From contig JAHPYZ010000046.1 in assembly GCA_019058425.1 (NCBI GenBank), positions 1-37,856 of the forward strand: a DNA stretch of 37,856 nt. The letters run 5' to 3'. The DNA comes from Promethearchaeota archaeon. Its GTDB lineage: Archaea > Asgardarchaeota > Lokiarchaeia > Sigyniarchaeales > SOKP01. Both the position numbers and the translations under genes were made by a program. Below are positions 1-8,519 of this stretch, piece by piece; the first letter of the stretch is position 1, and each line of letters begins with the position of its first letter. Below the pieces are notes generated by a model. That model made no database searches. It was not told the origin of the DNA and saw only the letters and a program-made list of their open reading frames with translations.

Positions 1-1
1 A

Positions 2-955
2 ACCAAATTAAACTGGTCGTATGACACTATTGAGAATATTTATGAAAAAATTGAAGAGAAAAAGATTTCAAAAGAACTACTAGATGATTCGCTTAATGCT
101 ATGATTAAAAAGGGTACAATAAAATATAAACTTGAAAACGGTAAAAAATTATATGCGAATATTCCGTTAGTTGTAGGTATTTTTGAATATCAAGTAAATA
201 AGCTCACTAAAGAGTTTTTTGAAGATTTTGATGAATATTTGGTATCTGCGTTTGGAGCAGAGTTGTTAGGTACAAAAATCTCTCAATTTCGTACCATTCC
301 TATACAACAAAGCATCACTCCAGAAAATTATATAGCAAATTACGATGAGGTAAAACAAATAATTCAAAATGTCAAAGAACCATTGGTGGTGGCTAATTGT
401 GTTTGTCGTCAGAGTAAGGAACTTTATGAACAACCTTGTGAACAAACTTCTTTACGCGAAACTTGCTTTTATTTTGGTAAAACAGGTCAATTATTTCTAA
501 ACCAAGGATGGGCTCGTCAAGTGAGTCGAGATGAAATTTTAGAAATTATGAAAAAAGCCGAGAGTGATGGACTTGTTTTCCAATCAGGAAATACAATAAA
601 TCCAGAATTTATTTGTAGTTGCTGTGGATGTTGTTGTGCAATTCTTACAAAATTGCAGAGACTTCCACGTCCGTCAAGAGTCATTTCAAGTAATTTTTAT
701 GCTGAAATTAATCCTGACTTATGTGTGGGGTGCGGAACATGTGTTGATCATTGTCTAATAAAATCAATTAAACTAAAAGACAATTTAGCACATATTATAC
801 TTAAACGATGTATTGGATGTGGAGTTTGTGTTCCGAATTGTCCTGAAGGTGCAATCCATCTTAAAAAGAAAGAAGAAGAAATGAAACCTCCCTCATCGCA
901 AGAAGATTTATTTTCCCAAATAATGAATAAGAAACAAGAATTAAGAACCAAGTAA
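2..955 (+). CDS. 4Fe-4S dicluster ferredoxin-domain protein, 5' end cut by window edge
   Basis: The reading frame is open from base 2 with no stop before the Met at 101, so the true start probably lies left of the window and the protein has at least about 33 more residues before that Met. Numbered from that Met, a cysteine-rich stretch near residues 99-123 (CVCR, then two further Cys) and a CSCCGCCC run near 170-178 are followed by two ferredoxin-type motifs, CVGCGTCVDHC and CIGCGVCVPNC, near 208-250, which should each hold a 4Fe-4S cluster. The charged tail has no membrane segment. Proteins of this shape are cytoplasmic electron carriers or partners of oxidoreductases. The partner is not visible here, and the next gene is convergent. 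The Fe-S call is firm; the specific role is unknown. Confidence 0.8.
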   Translation, partial: TKLNWSYDTIENIYEKIEEKKISKELLDDSLNAMIKKGTIKYKLENGKKLYANIPLVVGIFEYQVNKLTKEFFEDFDEYLVSAFGAELLGTKISQFRTIPIQQSITPENYIANYDEVKQIIQNVKEPLVVANCVCRQSKELYEQPCEQTSLRETCFYFGKTGQLFLNQGWARQVSRDEILEIMKKAESDGLVFQSGNTINPEFICSCCGCCCAILTKLQRLPRPSRVISSNFYAEINPDLCVGCGTCVDHCLIKSIKLKDNLAHIILKRCIGCGVCVPNCPEGAIHLKKKEEEMKPPSSQEDLFSQIMNKKQELRTK

Positions 956-979
956 ATAAATAAAAGTAAATTTAGATTT

Positions 980-1927
980 TTATAATAGTCTTTTTCTTAA
1001 GATTTCAATCATATCTTTTGTCATTGAGGTTAAATCGTAAGAAGGATCCCAACCCCATTCTTCACGTGCTAAGGAATCATCAATAGTTTTAGGCCAGGAA
1101 TCAGCAATTTCTTGACGAAAGTCAGGTTTATAATCTATCTCGAATTCCGGTATATGTTTTTTTATTTCTGCTGAGATTTCTCTTGCAGAAAAACTCATAC
1201 CTGTTATATTATAGACACGACGTTTTAATTTAGAATTATCTGCTTCTAAAAGATCAACCATACATTTTGAACAATCTGGCATATACATCATTGGTAAAAC
1301 AGTATCTTCTCTAAGGAAACATGAATATTTTTTATTCTTAATTGCTTCATAGAATATTTCAACAGCATAATCAGTAGTGCCGCCTCCGGGAAGAGTCTCA
1401 CTACTTATTATTCCAGGAAGCCTCATTGAGCGAATATCTAGACCATATTTCTTATAATAATATTCTGATAACAATTCTCCAGCCACCTTGGTTATACCAT
1501 ACATAGTCGTTGGTTCTAGAACTGTAGTGTTTGGAGTATTATCTCTTGGGGTGGTAGGCCCAAATGCGGCTATTGAACTTGGCCAAATTATGTTTTTAAT
1601 ATTATACCTCCTACTCGTTTCAAGAACATTTATTAATCCATTCATGTTTATATCCCAAGCAGTTTGAGGCATTTTTTCGCCTGTAGCGGATAGAATTGAA
1701 GCCATATGATATATCGTATCGATTTCATACTCATAGAAAACTTTTGATAGAGTATTTCTTTCTAAGGCGTCTAAATATATTACTGGGCCAGAATTTTTAA
1801 TCACATCTGGAAGGGGGGTTTTTCTACCAGTAGCGATTACATTGTCATTTCCATACTTATTCCTCAAAAATGGAACAAGTTCACTTCCAATTTGCCCAGC
1901 AGCTCCTATTACAAGAATTCTTCTCAT
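980..1927 (-). CDS. tdh: L-threonine 3-dehydrogenase, short-chain (SDR/epimerase) type
   Basis: Predicted to oxidise L-threonine to 2-amino-3-oxobutyrate with NAD+. From the Met at 1927 it is about 315 residues, the usual size for the extended-SDR threonine dehydrogenases of Thermoplasma and Flavobacterium. It has the NAD-binding GAAGQIG at residues 8-14 and the catalytic YGITK with Tyr143 and Lys147. The WPSSIAAFG and LPG segments fit this subfamily rather than sugar epimerases. The frame extends to an ATG at 1969, but the 14 added residues precede the Rossmann strand and are unlikely to be used. It diverges from kbl, the next enzyme of the pathway, which strongly supports the function over a generic epimerase. 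Confidence 0.88.
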   Translation of the reverse strand: MRRILVIGAAGQIGSELVPFLRNKYGNDNVIATGRKTPLPDVIKNSGPVIYLDALERNTLSKVFYEYEIDTIYHMASILSATGEKMPQTAWDINMNGLINVLETSRRYNIKNIIWPSSIAAFGPTTPRDNTPNTTVLEPTTMYGITKVAGELLSEYYYKKYGLDIRSMRLPGIISSETLPGGGTTDYAVEIFYEAIKNKKYSCFLREDTVLPMMYMPDCSKCMVDLLEADNSKLKRRVYNITGMSFSAREISAEIKKHIPEFEIDYKPDFRQEIADSWPKTIDDSLAREEWGWDPSYDLTSMTKDMIEILRKRLL

Positions 1928-1981
1928 TTTTATCAAATTCTGAGTTGTAAAATTAAAAGTATAATTCATAATTTATCCCAT

Positions 1982-2015
1982 AAAAAAAGGTTTTTGCCTG
2001 ATTAACCTCTTTTTT
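1982..2015. promoter_or_regulatory. Imperfect inverted repeat in the tdh/kbl divergent promoter region
   Basis: The arms AAAAAAAGGTT (1982-1992) and AACCTCTTTTTT (2004-2015) pair with one bulge across an 11-base spacer. The site lies between two divergent genes of one pathway, where a shared operator would be expected. The arms are mostly A and T, so chance is a real possibility. Confidence 0.22.
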
Positions 2016-2099
2016 CTCTAATCTAATATAGGAAAAACTAAAATACTTTTCAAAATACAAATAAATTATTATTTTACTCACTAATTTCAAAAAATTTAA

Positions 2100-2105
2100 G
2101 GTGAT
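2100..2105 (+). promoter_or_regulatory. Ribosome-binding site GGTGAT of kbl
   Basis: GGTGAT is the exact complement of the conserved archaeal 16S 3'-end ATCACC and sits 3 bases before the ATG at 2109. It fixes the start of kbl and serves as the model for other starts in the window. Confidence 0.7.
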
Positions 2106-2108
2106 ATT

Positions 2109-3296
2109 ATGAAAAGAGATCCTGTTGCTTTTCTTAAGGAGGATATGACTGAATTAAGGAAAAACAATCTTGAATGGATTATAAGATATCTGGAAGAAGG
2201 TTCTAAACCTCATTCTGTTGTTGATGGAAAAGAAGTATTAATGCTTAATACAAATAATTATCTAGGTTTAGCAACGCATCCAAAAATAATTCAAGCCGCT
2301 GTTGACGCTACTAAAAAATATGGTGCAGGAGCCGGAGCTGTTCCAGTTATCGCTGGTTCCTTTGATTTAACTAAGCAATTTGAAGAAAAATTTGCTGAAT
2401 TTAAAGAAGTAGAAGCCTCTCTCCTTTGTCAAACAGGTTTTGCTGTAAATTCGGGATTAATTCCTATGTTGGTTGGAAAGCCCGACATCGTCGTTTCAGA
2501 TGAATTAAATCATGGATCTATTATTGACGGTGTTAGATTATCAGGTGCTAAAAGAATAATTTATAAACATCGTGATGTTGGAGATTTAGAAAGGCAATTG
2601 AAAGAAGCAGAAAAAGAGGGTGCTAGAAGAATCTGTATTATTACAGACGGTGTGTTTAGTATGGATGGTGATATAGCACCTCTGGATAAAATCGCTAAAG
2701 TTGCCGAAGATTTTGGAACTATGATTTTTGTTGATGATTGCCATGGTGAAGGAGTTCTTGGAGAAGGACGTGGTATTGTTGCTCATTTTAATTTACAAGG
2801 AAAAGTTCATGTTGAAGGTGGTTCTATGAGTAAGGGATTTGGAGTTTTTGGTGGAACTGTTGCAGGTTCCAGAGATTTAATTGAATTTTGCGCAAATAAA
2901 AGTAGGACATATCTACTTAGCACAGCTCATCCTCCAGGAGTTGTAGCAGCTAATAAAGCTTCTATTGAGGTAGTTGAAAGTGAACCCGAACATGTTAAGA
3001 GAGTCTGGGACCATACAAATTACTTTAAAAAAGAAGTTCAAAGTATGGGATTTAATACTGGAAACTCAGAAACTCCAATTATTCCGTTAATCATTGGTGA
3101 TCCAGGTAAAGCTCAAGAACTCGCCCGAATCTTGTTCGAGGAAGAAAACGTGTATGGAACACCAATCGTTTTTCCTATGGTTGCTCGTGAATTGTCGCGA
3201 ATCCGAGTTCAAATGAACGCTTTACTCACAAAGGAAGATTTAGATAAAGCGTTAGCTTCTATTGAGAAAGTTGGAAAAAAATTAGAGATTATTTAA
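2109..3296 (+). CDS. kbl: Glycine C-acetyltransferase (2-amino-3-ketobutyrate CoA ligase)
   Basis: A PLP-dependent alpha-oxoamine synthase that cleaves 2-amino-3-oxobutyrate with CoA to glycine and acetyl-CoA. Its 395 residues match the family length. Visible motifs are DELNHGSIIDG near 131-141, the PLP-contacting DDCHGEG with Asp209 and His212, and SMSKGFG with the Schiff-base Lys242. The related enzymes KBL, AONS, ALAS and SPT share this fold. The divergent threonine dehydrogenase next door points to Kbl rather than biotin or sphingoid synthesis. The start is set by GGTGAT just upstream. The following bases to 3331 are T-rich, typical of an archaeal transcript end. Confidence 0.9.
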   Translation: MKRDPVAFLKEDMTELRKNNLEWIIRYLEEGSKPHSVVDGKEVLMLNTNNYLGLATHPKIIQAAVDATKKYGAGAGAVPVIAGSFDLTKQFEEKFAEFKEVEASLLCQTGFAVNSGLIPMLVGKPDIVVSDELNHGSIIDGVRLSGAKRIIYKHRDVGDLERQLKEAEKEGARRICIITDGVFSMDGDIAPLDKIAKVAEDFGTMIFVDDCHGEGVLGEGRGIVAHFNLQGKVHVEGGSMSKGFGVFGGTVAGSRDLIEFCANKSRTYLLSTAHPPGVVAANKASIEVVESEPEHVKRVWDHTNYFKKEVQSMGFNTGNSETPIIPLIIGDPGKAQELARILFEEENVYGTPIVFPMVARELSRIRVQMNALLTKEDLDKALASIEKVGKKLEII

Positions 3297-3331
3297 TATT
3301 TTTTATATTTTTTTTATTTATTTTTATTAAA

Positions 3332-3916
3332 TTAAAGTGGTTTGGCCAAAATAGCCTTCACTCTTAATTCATGAAGAAGACTTGTAGGCCTTGGTTTAAT
3401 AAGACATACTGTATCTGCACCACGTCCAGTACCTCCTATACAAATTATATCTTTTTCAATATCATCAATTAATCCTGCATCAACCACCATTGTTGCCATC
3501 TCCATACAAACCTTTACTCCTTGACTAAATGCTGTACGTAAATATTTAGCCATAATTTCAACAGGACCCCATTGCTTTAACGAAATTCGAATACTCCTTT
3601 CAGGACCAGCGAATCCATGTGGTCCAATAAAGAATTTTAGCCCTTTACTCTTTAGATCAGCAATTTTTTCTTTTGGGAATTCCTGTCTTTTATCAGCTCC
3701 CACGAAATAGTATGAATGCGTAACAACAACCAAATTATATTCATCTAGATTAAAATAATTTAACGATTTTTCAGCTGTTGTACCAGTTGTACTAGCTAAA
3801 ACAATATCTCTTATTCCAAATTGAACAGCATACTTTTTTGCAATTTCTAATGCTTTATCAGTGTGCTGTGGTCCTCCTTTTTCAAAATAAGTGACTTCAA
3901 TATTATAATCTGACAT
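3332..3916 (-). CDS. Pyruvate kinase C-terminal-domain-like protein (COG1751 type)
   Basis: A 194-residue cytoplasmic protein resembling the isolated alpha/beta domain of pyruvate kinase (PK_C), a family conserved in archaea and some bacteria without an assigned reaction. Visible features are an N-terminal YFEKGGPQHTDKALEIA stretch, the LASTTGTTAEKSLNYF segment that resembles the PK_C core, and a glycine-rich CIGGTGRGADT near 160-170 that could bind phosphate. It lacks the catalytic TIM barrel, so it is not itself a pyruvate kinase. It is convergent with kbl across 35 T-rich bases, and there is no operon partner. The family assignment is fairly sure; the function is unknown. Confidence 0.75.
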   Translation of the reverse strand: MSDYNIEVTYFEKGGPQHTDKALEIAKKYAVQFGIRDIVLASTTGTTAEKSLNYFNLDEYNLVVVTHSYYFVGADKRQEFPKEKIADLKSKGLKFFIGPHGFAGPERSIRISLKQWGPVEIMAKYLRTAFSQGVKVCMEMATMVVDAGLIDDIEKDIICIGGTGRGADTVCLIKPRPTSLLHELRVKAILAKPL

Positions 3917-4108
3917 AATATATCAATAAATTATATGTTGATATTTAAAATGTGTTTTTAAATTAGGATAGAATATCATACTAATTAAATGAATTTTACT
4001 ACGATAAAGGTATTGCTAAATAAATTTTAATATAGTTTTAAAAAGATTAAAATTTAAATACATTTAATTACATTTTATTGGAATTTTGTCAACAAATGTG
4101 AATTTAAA

Positions 4109-5560
4109 ATGAGTGAAAGAGAAATTACCTTAAAAGAAAAGATATTATTTGGCACAAACGCATTCCCAGATCAAATGACCTACCAAGCATTCACTATTTA
4201 TGTGTTTACTTATTTTTTTGCTGTTGTACATCTTAGTATGCTTGAAATGTGGGTTGGATTTGTTCTATGGGGTATATGGAACATGTTTAATGATCCTTTA
4301 TTAGGAGCATTAAGTGAAAAAACGAAACAAAAAGGTAGATTAGGAAAACGCAAGTTTTACCTAATAATTTCATTTATTCCTCTTGCATTGATAATGATTT
4401 TCCTTTTTACAGTAGCTCCAAGGGATCCACTCAGCAATTCGCAATTTAATTTTCAGTTCTGGTATTTTTTGTTCATTATTTTCACCTTTGAGTTCTTTTA
4501 TACAATGTTTTCTGTAAATACTAATGCTGTATTTCCTGAAATGTTTCCAACAGAAAAACAACGAGGAGACGTAAATGTATTTATAAAAGCGTTTACTATG
4601 ATCGCCGTAATATTAGCTTCATTAATTCCAACTTTCATTGTAACTCCCTCTTTAGTTCCAACAGCTGACCCCGTTAGTGAACCTGCAGTCTATGCTGCAG
4701 AAGTTGCTAGTATTCAATCAAAATATATTACATCTGGAATAGTAATAGCTGTAATAATATTGATCATGGCAATATTGTTTATTTTTTTTGGTGTGAAAGA
4801 AAAAGAAGAACAAACAACTGATTTTGAAAAAAGACCAGGATTTTTTAGTTCTTTGAAAATTACTTTCTCAAACAGAACATTTATAAAATTCACGCTTGGA
4901 AATATGCTTATATGGTATTGTTTTAATGTTTTACTAACCGTATTTCCCCTCTACGCTGTTTATGTATTAGGAAGAACTGAAGGTTCCTTATTGACTGGTA
5001 TAACTTTGATGTTAGCGTTGTTATCAGCAGCATTTCTTATGCCTGTTCAAGCAAGGATTAGAAAAAAATATGGTACTCGTAAAGGATTAATGATTGGTTT
5101 AGGAATATGGATAATTACTTTATTTCCGTTAATTCTTTTATCAAATAATGAGATTAGTAGAACTTTATCATTGATAGTATTTATAACGATTGGATTTGGA
5201 TTATCTGCTGCGTTATTTTTTATTGATCTAATACATGGTGATGTAATTGACCAAGATGCAATTAATTTTGGGATAAAAAGAGCTGCTAGTTATTATGGAG
5301 TAAATGCATTTATTCACAGATTCTCAATGATATTGGGGATTACAACCATTTATATCATATTTTCAGGAACAGGATGGAGTAGTTATGTTCCCACCGTTGC
5401 CGATCCAATGTTAAGAGAAATCGGAATAAAAGCTTTAATGTTTCTGTTTCCCTCAATTGCACTTGTAGGATCAATTCTTTTCTTTAAATTTTATGATTTA
5501 CACGGTGAAAAGCTCGAAAAAATGAGACAAGAATTAGAAAAACATCCCGAATTGAAATAA
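4109..5560 (+). CDS. GPH-family (MelB-like) cation:solute symporter, MFS fold
   Basis: A 483-residue integral membrane protein with about twelve hydrophobic segments in two halves separated by a charged loop around residues 230-250. The first loop reads DPLLGALSEKTKQKGRLGKRKFY, which matches the loop-2 signature of glycoside-pentoside-hexuronide:cation symporters (a D-P-x-x-G start and a basic R-x-G-K-R run). Family members import sugars or related organic solutes with Na+ or H+. The substrate cannot be read from sequence. It stands alone, with promoter-like AT-rich DNA upstream and a T-rich convergent gap to the BKACE gene. The ATG at 4109 begins a normal hydrophilic N-terminus. Confidence 0.82.
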   Translation: MSEREITLKEKILFGTNAFPDQMTYQAFTIYVFTYFFAVVHLSMLEMWVGFVLWGIWNMFNDPLLGALSEKTKQKGRLGKRKFYLIISFIPLALIMIFLFTVAPRDPLSNSQFNFQFWYFLFIIFTFEFFYTMFSVNTNAVFPEMFPTEKQRGDVNVFIKAFTMIAVILASLIPTFIVTPSLVPTADPVSEPAVYAAEVASIQSKYITSGIVIAVIILIMAILFIFFGVKEKEEQTTDFEKRPGFFSSLKITFSNRTFIKFTLGNMLIWYCFNVLLTVFPLYAVYVLGRTEGSLLTGITLMLALLSAAFLMPVQARIRKKYGTRKGLMIGLGIWIITLFPLILLSNNEISRTLSLIVFITIGFGLSAALFFIDLIHGDVIDQDAINFGIKRAASYYGVNAFIHRFSMILGITTIYIIFSGTGWSSYVPTVADPMLREIGIKALMFLFPSIALVGSILFFKFYDLHGEKLEKMRQELEKHPELK

Positions 5561-5596
5561 ATATTTTTTTTTATTTATTATTTTTTTTCCTAGGTA

Positions 5597-6526
5597 TTAT
5601 TTTAATCCTAAAAATTCCCTAGCTTCTTCTAAGGTTGCCGGTTCTCTTCCGATCTCTTTAGCCAAACGAACCATACGTTCTACTAGTTGGGCATTACTTT
5701 TAACAAGTTCACCCTTTCGATAATATACAGTATCTTCAAGACCCGTTCTTATATTACCACCCATACACATAGCGATCATAGTCGTTCTAAGACAGTATCT
5801 ACCGATAGTAACAACTTGCCATGTTGATCCTTCGGGAAGTAATTCAACCATATTTAATAGGTTTTTAACACTAGCTGGAGCACCACCTTTAATTCCAAGC
5901 ACAATGCTAAAGTGAAGTTTTTCGTTTGGGTTAAAAACACCCATTTCGATTAATTCCATAATATTTGCTATATGGCTTGTGTCATAGACTTCAATTTCAA
6001 TCCCTGCTCCAATTTTTTTACAGCCATTAACATATTTTTTGTTAAACTCTATGGGATTATTAAAAATTGAATTAGTTTCCATACCTCTCATATTGGTTCT
6101 GAACTCGAATGTGCCAGCATTAATAGTAAGCATATCAGGTTGAGGATTTATATTCAATAAATTGAGTCTTTCTTCTAAGGTAGCCATTTTAAGAGCTTGC
6201 CCATATCTTCTTCCTGATTTACTCACCTTTACTCCATATTCTATACGAGCACCAATACCATTTCCAATTTGAGTGATTATTGGACATTTTTCTTTAATTA
6301 ACTTCACTGTTTTATTATAAACATTAAGATCTGCTGTGGCTAGACCATCTTTTCCTCTTACATGGATATGGCATACGGTAGCACCTGCATTATAACATTC
6401 TAGTGCATCTTTAGCTTGTTCTTCAGGAGTAATTGGCAAATTAGGATTAGACCATTTTCCATGAGCTCCTCCTGTAATTGCAGCCGTTATAATTACCTTT
6501 TCATCTGTAAGTAAATTAGGTTTCAT
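5597..6526 (-). CDS. BKACE-family beta-keto acid cleavage enzyme (DUF849)
   Basis: A 309-residue TIM-barrel enzyme of the family that includes 3-keto-5-aminohexanoate cleavage enzyme (Kce). That enzyme reacts a beta-keto acid with acetyl-CoA to give acetoacetate and a new CoA thioester, as in lysine fermentation. The opening KVIITAAITGGAHG and the zinc-binding CHIHVRG motif (His53 and His55) are characteristic, as is GGNIRTGLED near 257-266, which should carry the Glu ligand. BKACE members use different keto acids, so the true substrate is open. It diverges from an acyl-CoA synthetase with two matching palindromes between them, suggesting joint control. Confidence 0.87.
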   Translation of the reverse strand: MKPNLLTDEKVIITAAITGGAHGKWSNPNLPITPEEQAKDALECYNAGATVCHIHVRGKDGLATADLNVYNKTVKLIKEKCPIITQIGNGIGARIEYGVKVSKSGRRYGQALKMATLEERLNLLNINPQPDMLTINAGTFEFRTNMRGMETNSIFNNPIEFNKKYVNGCKKIGAGIEIEVYDTSHIANIMELIEMGVFNPNEKLHFSIVLGIKGGAPASVKNLLNMVELLPEGSTWQVVTIGRYCLRTTMIAMCMGGNIRTGLEDTVYYRKGELVKSNAQLVERMVRLAKEIGREPATLEEAREFLGLK

Positions 6527-6629
6527 TTTTTAAACCTTGAATTTTATTATTTAGAATTTCAATATTTTCTATTTGCTTATATTAATACTAATAATAATTT
6601 CTTTCATTTATTTCTCATGATTTACAAAT

Positions 6630-6645
6630 AATACAATTTTGTATT
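6630..6645. promoter_or_regulatory. Palindrome 1, candidate operator
   Basis: AATACAATTTTGTATT is a 7+7 base inverted repeat around TT. It shares its half-site AATACAA with a second palindrome whose centre is 51 bases downstream, close to five helical turns. It sits in the 197-base divergent region between the BKACE and acyl-CoA synthetase genes, as expected for a dimeric repressor site. Confidence 0.5.
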
Positions 6646-6661
6646 AAAATAAATAAAAGAT

Positions 6662-6669
6662 AAATATAA
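6662..6669 (+). promoter_or_regulatory. TATA-box-like element for the acyl-CoA synthetase gene
   Basis: AAATATAA fits an archaeal TATA box. With usual spacing, transcription would start near 6688-6692, inside palindrome 2 and about 33 bases before the ATG at 6724. Background AT content makes single TATA calls uncertain. Confidence 0.35.
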
Positions 6670-6680
6670 TTTTGGAATTA

Positions 6681-6697
6681 AATACAATATTGTAATT
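6681..6697. promoter_or_regulatory. Palindrome 2, candidate operator at the transcription start
   Basis: AATACAATATTGTAATT holds a perfect 12-base palindrome TACAATATTGTA at 6683-6694 and repeats the half-site of palindrome 1. Its place over the predicted start of transcription suggests repression of the acyl-CoA synthetase gene. No TetR- or FadR-like regulator gene is visible nearby, so the binding protein is unknown. Confidence 0.5.
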
Positions 6698-6723
6698 ATT
6701 TTGAATGCAGAATCAAGGGAATC

Positions 6724-8496
6724 ATGCCCACTTATACTCCTAAAGAAGCTGAATTCTATGGACGTTTTGGTGAACAGATGAACAAGGCTTTAACTAATCC
6801 AAATCAGAGTATAGGAACATCTATTGAAGAGTTAAATGAAAGAATACCGAATAAAAAAGCTTTGTTTTATGATAATTCTTCTTGGACTTGGCAAGAATTT
6901 AATAAAGAGAGTAATTTAATTGCACACCATTTTCTTAATTTAGGATTAGAACCAGGCAATACAGTTGCATTGATGCTTGAAAATTCACCTGAGTACCTTT
7001 TTTATACAACGGGAATTAATAAATTACAAGGGATTAGTTCCTTAATTAATTTTAATCTTAGAAAACAAGTATTAATTCATTCCTTTAAATTGGCCGAACC
7101 AAAATGGATAATTGTTGATGGTGATAGTCTCCCTTACTTCATTGAAATTGTAGAGGATTTAGAATACTCATTTGAAAATATCTATGTTATTAATAATAAT
7201 AAGAATAATCCTCACGATTTTATCGACTTACAAAACATTACTAAAAAGTTATCCAAAAGTAATCCTGATACTACTTATAATTCAATTTTACGTCAAACTG
7301 CATTTTATATTTATACATCAGGCACAACAGGTCTTTCTAAAGCCTGTATAATGGAAAATTTTAAATTATTTACTCAAGGTAATTTCTTAGGTATAGCTTT
7401 TGGACGTTTAAATAGTAATGATGTTGTATATATCCCAACTCCTCTTTATCATAATTTATCTGTAGGAGTTGCTTGGCCAGCTATTTTTCTAACGGGTGCT
7501 TCAATAGCGATAAGAAAACACTTTTCTGCCTCTAAATATTGGGAAGATATCCATAAATTTCAAGCGACTTATAGCATTTATGTTGGAGAAATCCCTCGAT
7601 ATCTGCTCAATCAACCCCCTTCTGATTATGAAAAAAATCATACGCTTAAAAAAATGTTAGGTTTAGGACTACGAAAGGAGATTTGGGAGAAATTTCAATC
7701 TCGCTTTCAGATCGAACATATATATGAATTTTATGGATTAACTGAGGGTCATCGATCTCTTGTTAATCTTGAGGAAATACCTGGAATGATTGGGAGAATA
7801 AGTCAAGGAGGATTAGTTTTAGCGAAAGTTAATCCAGAAACAGGTGAATTTTATAGAAATGAGAGAGAATATTGTATTAAATGCAAGCCTGGTGATATTG
7901 GAATGGTTTTACTTAAAATAGATAAGGGAACTTTTTTCAAGGGGTATACAGATCAAGAAAAAACAGAAAATAAATTTCTACATGATGTTTTTCTAAAAGG
8001 TGATAATTATTTTAATACTAATGATATGTTAATGCTCCATGAAGATCTTTGGGTATCATTTGCTGATCGCTTCGGAGATACTTACCGTTGGAAAGGTGAA
8101 AATGTATCTACTCTCGAAATAGAATCTATTCTAAATTCTTATCCCGCGATTAATATGTCCGCGGTTTTTGGTGTTCCTATTCAAAACACAGAAGGAAAAG
8201 CAGGGATGGCAGCTATTAACCTTAATCCATCCATGAAGTTTGTGATTGATGATTTTTCTCGATTTGTTTTAGAAGTTTTTCCAGTTTATTCTATTCCTAT
8301 TTTTATACGAATTTGCGAAGACGAACTAGAAATCACAGGGCCTTATAAAATTAAAAAGACTAACCTACAAAGCGAAGGGTATGATATTGAATCAATCACT
8401 GATAAAGTATATCTATGGAATCAACAAGATAAAAATTATGTATTCTTGGATAATGATTTATACCAGAAATTAATAAATGGACAATTTAAAATATAA
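6724..8496 (+). CDS. FATP-like (very) long-chain acyl-CoA synthetase
   Basis: A 590-residue ANL-superfamily enzyme that should activate a carboxylic acid with ATP to an acyl-AMP and then an acyl-CoA. The P-loop-like motif YTSGTTGLSK is at residues 197-206, the adenine-site YEFYGLTEG follows near 334-342, and FADRFGDTYRWKGENVST is the hinge and C-domain signature of the FATP/FadD6 branch. An AAGGGA at 6715-6720 is the likely ribosome-binding site. The SDR gene follows after 23 bases, so the two are probably co-transcribed. The chain length of the substrate is not readable; a medium-chain or amino-acid-derived acid is possible given the divergent BKACE gene. Confidence 0.87.
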   Translation: MPTYTPKEAEFYGRFGEQMNKALTNPNQSIGTSIEELNERIPNKKALFYDNSSWTWQEFNKESNLIAHHFLNLGLEPGNTVALMLENSPEYLFYTTGINKLQGISSLINFNLRKQVLIHSFKLAEPKWIIVDGDSLPYFIEIVEDLEYSFENIYVINNNKNNPHDFIDLQNITKKLSKSNPDTTYNSILRQTAFYIYTSGTTGLSKACIMENFKLFTQGNFLGIAFGRLNSNDVVYIPTPLYHNLSVGVAWPAIFLTGASIAIRKHFSASKYWEDIHKFQATYSIYVGEIPRYLLNQPPSDYEKNHTLKKMLGLGLRKEIWEKFQSRFQIEHIYEFYGLTEGHRSLVNLEEIPGMIGRISQGGLVLAKVNPETGEFYRNEREYCIKCKPGDIGMVLLKIDKGTFFKGYTDQEKTENKFLHDVFLKGDNYFNTNDMLMLHEDLWVSFADRFGDTYRWKGENVSTLEIESILNSYPAINMSAVFGVPIQNTEGKAGMAAINLNPSMKFVIDDFSRFVLEVFPVYSIPIFIRICEDELEITGPYKIKKTNLQSEGYDIESITDKVYLWNQQDKNYVFLDNDLYQKLINGQFKI

Positions 8497-8519
8497 AAAA
8501 AAATTTTAGAGTTATTAAT

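Noticed and set aside
980..1927. UDP-glucose 4-epimerase
   Set aside because: The fold is the same, but the length, WPSSIAAFG segment and the adjacent glycine C-acetyltransferase gene fit threonine dehydrogenase better.
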